Position numbers and translations under genes: made by a program
The notes under the pieces: model-generated
Databases searched by the model: none
Seen by the model: only the letters and a program-made list of their open reading frames with translations
Told to the model about the DNA's origin: nothing
In this document: one piece after another, positions 32,481-42,808 of the stretch
How the letters are laid out: each line of letters starts with the position of its first letter
Numbering within the stretch: the stretch's first letter is position 1
From: Pteria penguin
Taxonomy: Eukaryota > Mollusca > Bivalvia > Pterioida > Pteriidae
Reading direction: 5' to 3'
DNA: 64,000 nt
Assembly: GCA_035048485.1 (NCBI GenBank)
Contig: CM068586.1
Coordinates: 45,792,287-45,856,286 of the forward strand

Positions 32481-34365
32481 TATCAACTTTAGTGACAGGT
32501 GTCGGATAGGACATATATTCTATAAGGCTGTGGAGGGCTTATTAACATCTATTCATATGATTCAGTCATTTTTCAAGTATCACAGTCTTCTTTGATTTCA
32601 GTTGAATTCCTAGTATGTCCAAACCAAATTTTTTTTATTAAATTGTTCAACTTTTTGGAATGAGATAGTATTAAGAATTGGATAATTTTATTCAGAATTC
32701 ATGTGGAATTGCATTGTACCCATTTGTAATGCATAGAACCAGATATATTTTAAGTCAAATGTCTTTTATGAACAATACTTAAATGCTTCATCAATATATG
32801 ATTTTTATGTGTGGCCTGCAAAGTGGCACCACATGAGAATGACTTTGTTTTCTCTATCATGTATTTTCGTCCTCTGATTATGAGGTTCTAAGTAAACAAT
32901 TAGGTTTAGGTGCACTTAACTGGAGTTATTTAAACGTCTTATAAATCACTACGTAAAAGAGTGAGATTTATTATGGCCCATGAAGTTTGCTTCTTTAGAC
33001 AAATTATTGCTCCTGTGACATTTGTTTTCCACATACACATCATATTTTCTGAAGATCAGAGGGTATTATTCTCTTTTTTAATTTTCTTTACTGGGTAAAT
33101 AACTTTAAAACAAATTTGAATTTATGTCCAACTAAATGGTTCATAAAAAATTTTTCTTGAAATTAGATCAAATTTATATATATGGTTCTACCTTAATACA
33201 CGTACATCTGTGAATACAAATGTAGGACTACATACTTGAAGAATGGTTGAAAACTTTGAATGTATGTTGAAGTGGCATTCCATGCATCATATATTCCTAA
33301 CCTCTGTTGATTCCATGACTGCCAAATCTATAAAGTGTACATGGATGTGAATACTTGCGTTAATGTGGCTGATTGTGATTTAATTATGTTTTGCTTCTTC
33401 GATTGTCTTTTGATATTTGTTATTGAAGTAGGACCTTTTTTTTTTTAAATTTGTTAAAATTCAACAGCATCTGGTGATTGAATTGTTCTTCTGTCTCTTC
33501 ATACCTTCCTTGGCTTCATCTGTCCTGTATGGCCAGTATCTGAATCATCAAGCAGAAGGTATACCATGTTAATTTGTTTTGTCCTAAATTGCTGATGTAG
33601 TATTCCATTTACATAATTCAGAGGTTTCAGTAAATGCTGGTACCAGGCACTTTTACCTGGACATGAAAGGTGAAGTGACCCTTAAAATGATAAATTTCCT
33701 GAGACATCTGTGCAGATCTTTTTATAAAGAATGGTCAACATTTACAAAAGTACCTCCTTCACTTCAGGTTTATGAGACCCCTGTGCCCAATCAAACACTA
33801 CAATTTTTTCCATTGAAATTTGTTTATACAGACTTATATTATGATGAACATGAGTGCTTATTGAAAAGCTTAACAATAGAAATGGATTAGTGTTCTGTTT
33901 TGAGAGAATGCTTGATGTTTAGGATTATTTTAAGAAAGAAATATTTGTCTTGGATAAAATGTGTTATATGAGGTCTTCATTTTTGATATAGCATCACAGT
34001 ACTTATCTTTACCAAACACTACCTCCTTGTTTTAAGTGATTGCACAAAAAGATGTGATTTTTTATGTTTAAGACACCAATATTGTCTAAACCACACCTCT
34101 GTCAAGCATGTTTTAATAGACCCTTTCATGTTAACTGTGTAACAGACATTTTGGATTGAGAAAAAGTAACACAATACATCTTTCTCATATCATTTTCATC
34201 TCGCATTGAATGTCTGACGTGATGTTTTACCACTCAAGTTTGCGTCATTTTATTGTGACGTAACAATTCAAGCATTAGCATCATTATGAAAATTTGGACA
34301 AAATGTAGTTTGTCAGACATGAGGCTCCATATATCATGTAAAATATAGAATTCATATAATATAAA
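32481..34365 (+). other. Probable 3' UTR and downstream DNA of the 31755 gene
   Basis: AT-rich sequence without recognisable repeats for about 1.8 kb after the stop, compatible with a long 3' UTR. An ATTAAA near 32636 is the only early signal noted. The open frame at 33663-33890 shows no family resemblance. Confidence 0.35.
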
Positions 34366-34369
34366 GTGC

Positions 34370-34530
34370 TTAGCTCATGACCAAGTGGTCTAAGGTTTCA
34401 GTCCTACTAGTCGCTTGTCTTCGTCCTGAGTTTCAGATGAGATAGTGAAAACCCAGACCCCATTTCACTATAAAAGTGTCATGTAAATACTGTGCATCAC
34501 ATCATGCACATACCATTACCATATATGCAA
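34370..34530 (+). mobile_element. SINE family B fragment
   Basis: tRNA-like head agctcatgaccaagtggtct with caaggtttcagtcctac-like B-box, followed by gatgagatagtgaaaaccc and a body matching family B order. Diverged. Confidence 0.5.
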
Positions 34531-34631
34531 ACTAACGTAAACAAAAACCATTTTGGGTGGTAATTATATATTAACATTTCTTGTATAGTTTTTGACATAA
34601 TAATTAGGGGTTACCATGCGAGTGTTTTATA

Positions 34632-34748
34632 AAAACTGAGAGGGTATCAGCAAATATCATTTCAGAAATTGTGTTTCACTGCAAGACGTTAGCTACGTGA
34701 AACAGATATTTCTGACAGGGTATTCGCTGATACCCTCTCAGTTTTTAT
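34632..34748. mobile_element. Fold-back (MITE-like) element
   Basis: AAAAACTGAGAGGGTATCAG at the left pairs with CTGATACCCTCTCAGTTTTT at the right. Inner pairing is imperfect (tttcagaaat with atttctga; gtttcac with gtgaaac). Confidence 0.8.
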
Positions 34749-35232
34749 ATGCCCTTTGAAAGACAGGACGTATAATGGTATGGTTCTGTCCGTCCACTAT
34801 GGAACGCGATAACTTTAGTAAACATCAGACATTTTCCATGTAATTCATACAGAATGCTTAAATAGTGTAGATGGCGCCACCATTCAATTTAGAGCAAAAT
34901 CACGTTTTCTCGTTACAGAGTTATGGGACTTGGATTTTATTTTACTATGAAAAGATGCTATGGAACAGGATAACTTAAGTAAACATAGATGTTTTTCATG
35001 AAACTCATACAGAATGCTTAAAAAGGGTAGCGGAAGCGGCCTTTGAGCAAAATTTGTTTTGTGGTTATGGAGTTATGGGACTTGGATTTTCTTTTAACTA
35101 TTTCGTAAAAATATTACTAAGGAAATCCAAGTTTGGCCCCTTTGGGGGTAATAAAGCTATACGTTCAAATTGATCCCGTCCAAAGCAAGCGACGAGCGTA
35201 TTAAGCCACGCCAGGCGTGGCTCTTGTTGTAA
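34743..35232 (+). mobile_element. Helitron-like non-autonomous element with 3' hairpin
   Basis: Starts near ATGCCCTTTGAAAGACAGGA, has two diverged internal repeats (around 34797 and 34960, containing cataacttaagtaaacat-like sequence), and ends in a perfect hairpin GCCACGCCAGGCGTGGC followed by TCTTGTTG. A similar start and end occur at 20-860. The short-hairpin-then-CT-rich end is Helitron-like, but assignment is tentative. Confidence 0.45.
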
Positions 35233-35239
35233 ATCACTA

Positions 35240-37310
35240 GCATGGTAACCCTGTTGTAATGTTTTGACCTTAAAAAAAGTTTACACACATTAGTTTTAAC
35301 TGACATTGTCACTGACGTTGCCAAGAGGTGTGTACATCATAGCAAAAACTGCAGTGAAACATGAATACATTTGCATTTTTGAAATACTTAACAATCACAA
35401 TGTATGTTACAAACAGAGTGCATCAGAATACAATATCAATTTTCTCTTATTTCCTTTTACAGGAATAGTGATGATTTTACTAACCTAAATATTACTTCCA
35501 CAGTAATCATGAAAGGGTCTATACTTTTCAGAAAATTGTAGTTCTTTCAGCTAATGAAATTCATCTAATTTATAGATCACTAGTTCTAACACTAGATTCT
35601 GCTTTATTTAAGTAATATATTGTCGAATTTTCAATAATTGTGTCAGATGCAAGTAAGAGTAGCTTCTTCGGAATGATTTCAGTCATCATCTGTCACAATT
35701 CTGTTTCTACATTTACTATGTATGCAGTAGACAAAAGCTTCTTGTAACACTTCACTCTGATTTTTTCTTAGGAAACAGTTTGGAATTTATAGAACGACAA
35801 TTTGGAAAGTTTTAGAAACAAGCATTATATTTATGACTTTTGGTAAAGCAAAACAATCTCTATGATTTCTCTTCTTTATCTTAAAGGGTAAATCTAGGTT
35901 CACTTCTTAATCCTTCACCAACAAAGCCAGTGTGGACTTCTCCATCTATAGATCCATATGTCTGGTGGTCGGTCATTACATCACAAATGAGTTTGTGGAG
36001 GATAACTCAAGCACCACACATTGATTTAAATCAGTTTGGAGTTTTTCTAAACTATAATTAGAGGAAGATTCTTAATGATTTTAAGATCAGAGATCAAGGT
36101 CTCTTCATTTGAATTTAGGGTTTAAAAAAGACACATTAAAAACATAGGTTTCAAATAATTGAAATGCCATTCATCAGATATACATCTAATTTTTACTCTT
36201 TATGATGTAAGGAAGTTGCTTACTGGATTTGACATCAGAGTTCTATAGACATACTCATTATGAAGAAATGAGTATGCCTATTGATATTTAAATAAGATGG
36301 TTAGCAGTCAAGGTTATAACTAAGTTAAAAATTGTATATGGTTGTCCTTTTTTTACTTGTTGATACAGGTAGGGGCCATTTGTTTCAGCAATGCTTTCAG
36401 AGTGCTCGTTATATCAACAAACTCACACAATACCAGTTAAAATAAAAAGTGGTTTTACAGGCAGAGAATCTCAAACTGTATAAAGGGCTTTAATGGCCAA
36501 ATGGTTTGCAGGAACTCACTGCAGCTCCTAATCTGTGTTAAATATGGGATCAGTTAAAATTTTGATTTTAATGTTCAGCTGGAATTCCTGGAAAAGGTTA
36601 CTGATTTTCTGTGGATGATACAATTTCCTTCAATACTGGTACCATCATATAACCAAAATAGTCCCAGGCACGGTTGTTTCAAACTGTAGTGACTGTTTAA
36701 GCTAACTAGTGGTTAAATTTTGAAAGTCAGTATGACAAATTTTTAAAGTCACTGCTTAAATGTTTAATTTGAATTCATTTACTGAGTATATTTACTCTTA
36801 ATCAGTATAAAAAACATACCTAAATGTTATTTTATTTTCATTAGATAATAAAGTATAGTTAACTTTAACTGCTGGTTAGCTTACCTTGTAATCATTGTTT
36901 GAAGAACTGGCTCCTGATGTGGAATCAAACAAACAATCTACAATTTGTGACATTACCAAGGTACCTTACTTAGACCCAATTTGTGTATTTATATGCATCA
37001 AATTGCTGTGGGTAATTATTCACCAACAGCATTATCCGAAAATAGGGCCATGTTTTGCCACTGCTGTAGACTAGTATCAGATAGATCCAAGTTAGTTGGC
37101 CTATAAAGCATAAGGGTATTCATAGTTGCATCCAGCTTATCTTTTGTTTCTTGTGTTGTGGTACCTTCAAATTGTATTTATTTATTTATTCATTACAGAT
37201 ATTTTACATGTATGTGCTTTAGTGCAATGGATGTGCAAACAACAATTGATATTAAATTATTGAAAACTTAGACAATTTTTCTTTATATGAAAATTAAGTA
37301 CATTTTGTGC
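35240..37310. other. Intergenic, no gene seen
   Basis: About 2 kb of AT-rich DNA. Open frames are short and without codon or motif support. No clear repeat families recognised. Confidence 0.4.
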
Positions 37311-37314
37311 AGTG

Positions 37315-37535
37315 ATTGCCTCTGGTAGTATACTTTGAAGCTCAGTTGGTCCCCAGTTTAAACCAACAAATGTTAAAAATGTTCTGTCCTCCGGATGAAA
37401 CCGTAAAATGCCTTGCCCATGTCACAGTATATGTTGTGGTAATGATCCCTCGCTGCTTTCGTTGGATCCGTTGCATAGGTCTGTGAAATGCATAAGGCAG
37501 ATGCTGACGCCATATAAATGAAATCTCGACATGAC
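37315..37535 (+). mobile_element. SINE family B copy, diverged
   Basis: Contains a degenerate head (tgaagctcagttggtcccca), tcctccggatgaaaccgtaa, ggatccgttgcataggtctg and cataaggcagatgctgacgc in family B order. A further tail-like piece lies at 37915-37990. Confidence 0.6.
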
Positions 37536-38059
37536 AGAATGACTTAGTAGGAGGGAGGGACACAACACCCCTCCTACACACACTTTCAAAGGGTATGCTT
37601 GTAACAACACCCCCTCCCCTAAAAAACAAAAACAAAAAAAATACTTTTCAGCATTAGTTCCATAAGACTTGTCTGTGATACCCCTGCAGTTTCTAGGCCC
37701 CTCGCCTCAAAATTAATCATGCGGTATAATTTCAATGAGGTTGTGTGCCACCACCACCCCCCCCTCCCCACACACACACACACACCCACACACTTTTCAA
37801 GCTACGCTGTTGTAACGTAAAACAATACATGAATGAAGTACAATAACATCATAGTTATTCCCGTCCGGTGAAATCAGAGGGGATTGTATGATTTCTGTCA
37901 ATTTGTCTATAAAAGCTTCTCATCTCGGATACCGTCACCTTATATGCGAAATAATCACAGAGTGACGTAAAACAATATTCAATCAATCAGTTCCACCTCT
38001 TTAAACCAGTCGAATAATTTTCTAAGTGGCGAAAAGTGTATGAAAATGACTATGGAGGT

Positions 38060-38800
38060 AATTTTGTTTTGAATATTTTTACAGGAGTTCAGGATCTTTC
38101 ATCTTAGAAAAATTACAAAATGTAGCTTGTCAACTCGAAGTGCAACTCTGATACTGGTCAATTAACGGATTTAGACCAAACTGGTACAAATACGAAGAAC
38201 AGCATATGAAGATGTCCGGAAAGGAAGATAATTTTAATTTTTTAATTGAATATTTTTACCAGAGTCATTACCCTTTGAACTTTGCACATCACTCTGTAAC
38301 AGCATAACTTTGCCTAATCTTTTCAATGGATTTCGACCAAGCCTGGTGCAAATGATGAACAGCATATAAATTATATATGAAAATGTGCATTATATTTACA
38401 GATTTCCTGTTTTACAACTGTTTGCAACTCAAGAACCTTACAGAAGATTGAAACTAAGTTTGGATATGTGCTTAGTAAGAAAGTGAGGAAGATCCCTACT
38501 GATTTTGATGTCAAATGTCATGATAACAATATGATGACATTCTCAAGTGCCATGCATATTGTCGGTTATAATCGGTATAATTTAGAGTTGCTTCAATGTC
38601 CCCCACCGGAATACCTGAAATTTACAAAGTGTCATTACCCTCCAAAACTAGGTCAATCATGACCAAACTCGAACTTGATCTGTAACAGTTACTCACTGGT
38701 ACAAAGCTACGTACCAAACAAATGGTTGTAAAATATATCTGGAGAACCAAAATGTTTTAGACAGACGGACCGGAAACCTATAGTCCCCTCCGGTTTTTAC
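38060..38800. repeat. Dispersed repeat with diverged 150-bp internal units
   Basis: The phrase ggatttcgaccaagcctggt, then caaatgatgaacagcatata, recurs at about 38170 and 38325 with 60-70% similarity. It ends with cggaccggaaacctatagtc near 38770. Confidence 0.5.
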
Positions 38801-38865
38801 CGATTGAGTACTGAATAGGGGTTATTATTAACACCAACCACCTGCATATAGCCCTTATTAGATTT

Positions 38866-38918
38866 AAACAGGGACATATATATATATCTTTAGATATATA
38901 CGTCCCTGATTTAAATGA
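38866..38918. repeat. Short palindromic element
   Basis: TTTAAACAGGGAC and a TATATA core pair with TATATACGTCCCTGATTTAAA. A hairpin of about 50 bp. Confidence 0.6.
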
Positions 38919-39374
38919 GTCTAGTAGAGAACAGGGAATTTGTACTTGCTTCATCAGTACTCTAGATCTCGGAATGCTTGTTACATATCACATACACACG
39001 AAGCTCTAATTCTTTTAACTACATTCATTTCCTTACATTTTACATGTATTTCCGTATTTCTAAATTTGAAATTATAATAGGCATGTTGAATGGCAATGGT
39101 GGTCATACATGTATTGGATTGTATTACAATTCGTACATATATTTCCCATTTGTCGTTTAGGACGTACAATTGTTTCACAGTGACATTCATCATAAGTGTC
39201 TGGGCCATGATAATTCCATGGCGCCCGTGTGTGAGATGAGTAAGTTGTAGCGTACGAAACGAGGTTCTGTCAACCTTGACCACATATAATATTTGGTCAG
39301 CCGATGTCTTAAGTCAGAGGAAGAAACCGTGATAGAAATAATTTTTAAATTTTAAAATTTTATGTTATTAAAAA

Positions 39375-39495
39375 TGCTTAACGCTGGCTGCGCGGAAATT
39401 ATATCTATGACGCAGAGGTCAACATGGCGGTCAAGAGGCGGGACACGGTCAGCTCGCATATTCTTGAGAATGGACAAGTTTTATAATGGTAAATG
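39375..39495 (+). promoter_or_regulatory. Possible CpG-rich promoter or first exon with YY1-like site
   Basis: A local cluster of CpG steps surrounds AACATGGCGGTCAAG, close to the YY1 consensus that often sits at transcription starts. A donor-like aatg/gtaaat follows at about 39487. It could start an untranslated exon of PIN1 or of another gene; there is no further support. Confidence 0.25.
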
Positions 39496-39657
39496 GACGC
39501 TTCAGCCTTTGCGCATGCTACACTGTTTTACGTCTTATAACTGCGTTATACTGAAGTGCAGTTTGTTGGAATTAAAAGTTTCATTTTCCGGTTAGTCATT
39601 TTGGAACTATTGTACTGTACTCTGCTTAACTGGCTTCCGGGATTTCTCTGTCAATGT

Positions 39658-39755
39658 CACAGGACTTTCGGCTCGTTGCCCCCCCCCCCTTTCTATAATA
39701 TAATATTTATTATATTGGTATAATTAAGAGGGGCCAAAGAGCCGAAAGCTTTGTG
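39658..39755. mobile_element. 98-bp MITE, copy 2 of a family with 15834
   Basis: CACAGGACTTTCGGCTCGTTG at the left pairs with GAGCCGAAAGCTTTGTG at the right; the AT-rich centre has TTATATTGGTATAATTA. The same family as 15834-15933. Confidence 0.75.
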
Positions 39756-40462
39756 ACCAATACAGTTTTAAAGGCAACTATAAATGTAGTTCTGCGTCAT
39801 GTGGTGTCATTAGCGTCAAGTTAAGTATTCTTTGTATTAAATACGAAATTTCCAAGTGAACACGAAGTAAATTTGATTCGGGTCTAATTCGCATTAAATC
39901 TCATGTGTGCGCGGCATAATTCGAGATTCTGAAATGAAGTCCAACATATAAATGGAACTCCTTGGTCTTGCAAATCACGGAATTTACCGTGAAGTAACGA
40001 TTGATAATTGCAGTCGGTTTGAAGAATAAAAGGGGAAAAAGACTGAGAACTATTCAATCCCTTATCATGTTTCATAATTTTGCACTAGGTTTTGCCTTCA
40101 AGGTCAAGGCCATACTTAACTATTTACATACTGAAATGGGCTTTATTAGTTTTCTGACGATATCTATTTTGGCTTTTCTTGTCTGGCATTTTATTTTACA
40201 ACAATTAATGTTTTTGGATTTGGGGGGGGGGGGGGGGTGTTCAAGTAGTTTCTTCAAGTTTCTTACTGTGTCTATATATCTATGAGTGATTTCCCATTGG
40301 TTATACATATACAGACACTTAATTATTATTAATTTCAAATCTTCCCGATGAGTCATTGTGCCAAATATTTATGAACTTTCACACATCCCAAGGAAAATTT
40401 CAGTTGGTAAATAAAGTTGGATCATGTGAACGTGAGGACTGCACACCTTTACTAGATATCAC

Positions 40463-40636
40463 TCATGCGCGGATACAGAGGGGGGGGACCCTCCCCCCTG
40501 GAATCAGAAAATTTTACCAAAAAAAGGTCATATTTGGGCATTTTGGGGGTTGGACCCCCTTGTCTAAGAGGAAAATTTACCTTTTTTGGTTGGACCCCCT
40601 CTGACAAAAATTTCTGGATCCACGCATGTCACTGGT
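40463..40636. mobile_element. GCGGATCC-type MITE
   Basis: CATGCGCGGATACAGAGGGG at the left pairs with TTCTGGATCCACGCATG at the right. Internal G-rich and C-rich blocks also pair (gggggggaccc with ggaccccct). Confidence 0.65.
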
Positions 40637-41194
40637 ACTAAAAACTTTCCTGTTATAAAAACTTCTTCCGCTTCCAAATGATAAACACCAAATACGCCAA
40701 ATACTACCTGACTAAAAGGAAGAGATGTACGACACGTAAATTGTCGGTAAAAACTGAAATTAAATTGATGGAAACAAAAGATATTGCCAAGACTTATGAT
40801 TACAAGTTACTGTGTCACACAGAGCAGTCACTTTCACAATCTTCATTTTATTTTGGTTTGGTTTGGACATGAATTGGTTTATGGTTTTAGGTTTCTTTCA
40901 CTTTTATTTAATTAGGCCTATTTGTTGGTAATTATAGGGGAAAGGGAGAGCAGTGATAGACAGGTCCAAGTCTGATAGAATTAATCTCCTTTTCCATGGC
41001 CACAGGAACCAGGGGGCAACGCCCCCGCCCCCCCCCCCCCTTTCCCGCCCTATACACCTTTTCGGCCGATCATAATTGTTTCACAGGTTGTTATTTAATT
41101 TACTAAATTTTGCTCATGAAATTATTCTCGACACGCAATTGATTTGCAATCTTATAAGTTGTATTGCAGTAGTATGTTTAAAATTGTTCTTTTC

Positions 41195-42510
41195 ATGCCC
41201 CCGCCATGAAAATGGTCGGGAGCATATAGTGTCACCGTGTTCCGTCATTCCGTTATAATTCTGTTTCCGCTCAATTCTCTTTCAGGTCAAAACATAGTAA
41301 TTCCATTTCCCATGGGGTCCCATGTTAAATTACCAAACTTCCAGCAAGATTTACACAACATCCTACATTTTAGTTATTTAAAATCCATTAATATCAAAAT
41401 GTTTGTCGGACCGTCCTCTATCAGAATTTTAACAGTTCACCATATGTTATCCACCTTAATTTCGAGAAAATCATGCGGGAAGTTGTTCATCCCCCAAATT
41501 TGCCAAAATTGAAATGTAAACAACAACCCCTTTTTAGGTCATAAAATTTTTGCATTCGCGAAATGAGAAAAAAATTCATGATTTTACAACATAATCAATC
41601 TTTATTCATAGATTGAGCAAAATAACTTTGTCCAATTACAGTCCCTGATACATTGAAATAGTAGTCCCTCTCTCCCTACATCGCCAATCACTACTATCGA
41701 TAATTACTGTTCTTTGACCTTCAAGGTTTGATGGAATAAATTGTCAGATATTGGGTATACAAATGTAACAAGAGAATGTAACAAGGGAAGATGTAGGTCA
41801 AGTTCGAATATGGGTGTGGACCGGTTATGTTTGACAGAATTATTGTCCTTGAACATAGAAAATTTCTTATCAAAAGATAATTTCCGCTCATTTTCTCTTT
41901 GATGGTTTGATGGATGAAACTGATATTGGTATATATATATGTAGTTTCAATATGGGTGTGGTCCGGTAATTTCTGACATAGTTATTGCCCTTGAACATAG
42001 AAAATTTCTTTAAAATGACAGTTTCCGCTTATTTTCTCTTTGAAGGTTTGATGGATTAACTTGGTATTGGGTATACAGATGTATCATTGGAAGATGCAGG
42101 TCTCTATCGAATATGGGTGTGTACCGGTAATTCTTGACAGAGTTATTGCCATTGAACATAGAAAATTTCTTATAGAAGATAGTTTCCGTTTATTTTCTCT
42201 TTGAAGGTTTGATGGATTAATTTGATATTTGGTAAACAGATGTATCATTGGAAGATGCAGGTCTGTATCGAATATGGGTGTATACCGGTAATTCTTGACA
42301 GAGTTATTGCCATTGAACATAGAAAATTTCTTATAGAAGATAGTTTCCGCTTATTTTCTCTTTGAAGGTTCGATGGATTAAATTGGTATTGGGTATACAG
42401 ATGTATGGGTGAGGTCCGGTAAATTTTGACAGAGTCATTGCCCTTGAACGTAGAACATTTCTTAAAAATGACAGTTTCCGTTCATTTTCATATATTTCAG
42501 TTTGTTCGTT
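41195..42510. repeat. Dispersed repeat with five or six tandem 140-180 bp units
   Basis: Opens with a hairpin (ATGCCCCCGCCATGAAAATG, then gtcgggagcat). From 41720 it repeats a unit containing aaggtttgatggattaattt, cgaatatgggtgtgtaccgg and cagagttattgccattgaac. Units start near 41723, 41905, 42043, 42203 and 42365. Confidence 0.75.
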
Positions 42511-42759
42511 TTACTTTGAATTGACGAAGTAAGAAAAAATCTTGTTCTGAATTCACACGCACAAAAAGTACCCCCCCCCCCCTCTTTTTCCCAAATATAA
42601 AATAAAATGATATACTATACACATACGGATTATATTTTACGGTTACACTTTTATTATTTTACACTACACCATCAATGTAAAAGAAGAACCAGAACCGAGA
42701 GACGGAAAACGTGCCGCTTAAATTTATTATAATAAACAAAGTATCTCTTTATAGATACC

Positions 42760-42808
42760 ATGGCAGATATACCAGAAGGATGGGAAGTGCGAACGAGTCG
42801 CTCTGAAG
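42760..42808 (+). CDS. PIN1: PIN1 exon 1
   Basis: Encodes [16 protein letters not shown] and the first base of a Gly codon; donor gtttgt, a weak match to consensus. It holds the first WW Trp and the Ser-Arg phosphate contacts. Confidence 0.93.

Noticed and set aside
33663..33890. 75-residue plus-strand frame downstream of the 31755 gene
   Set aside because: No family resemblance, no good splice sites, probably 3' UTR or intergenic.
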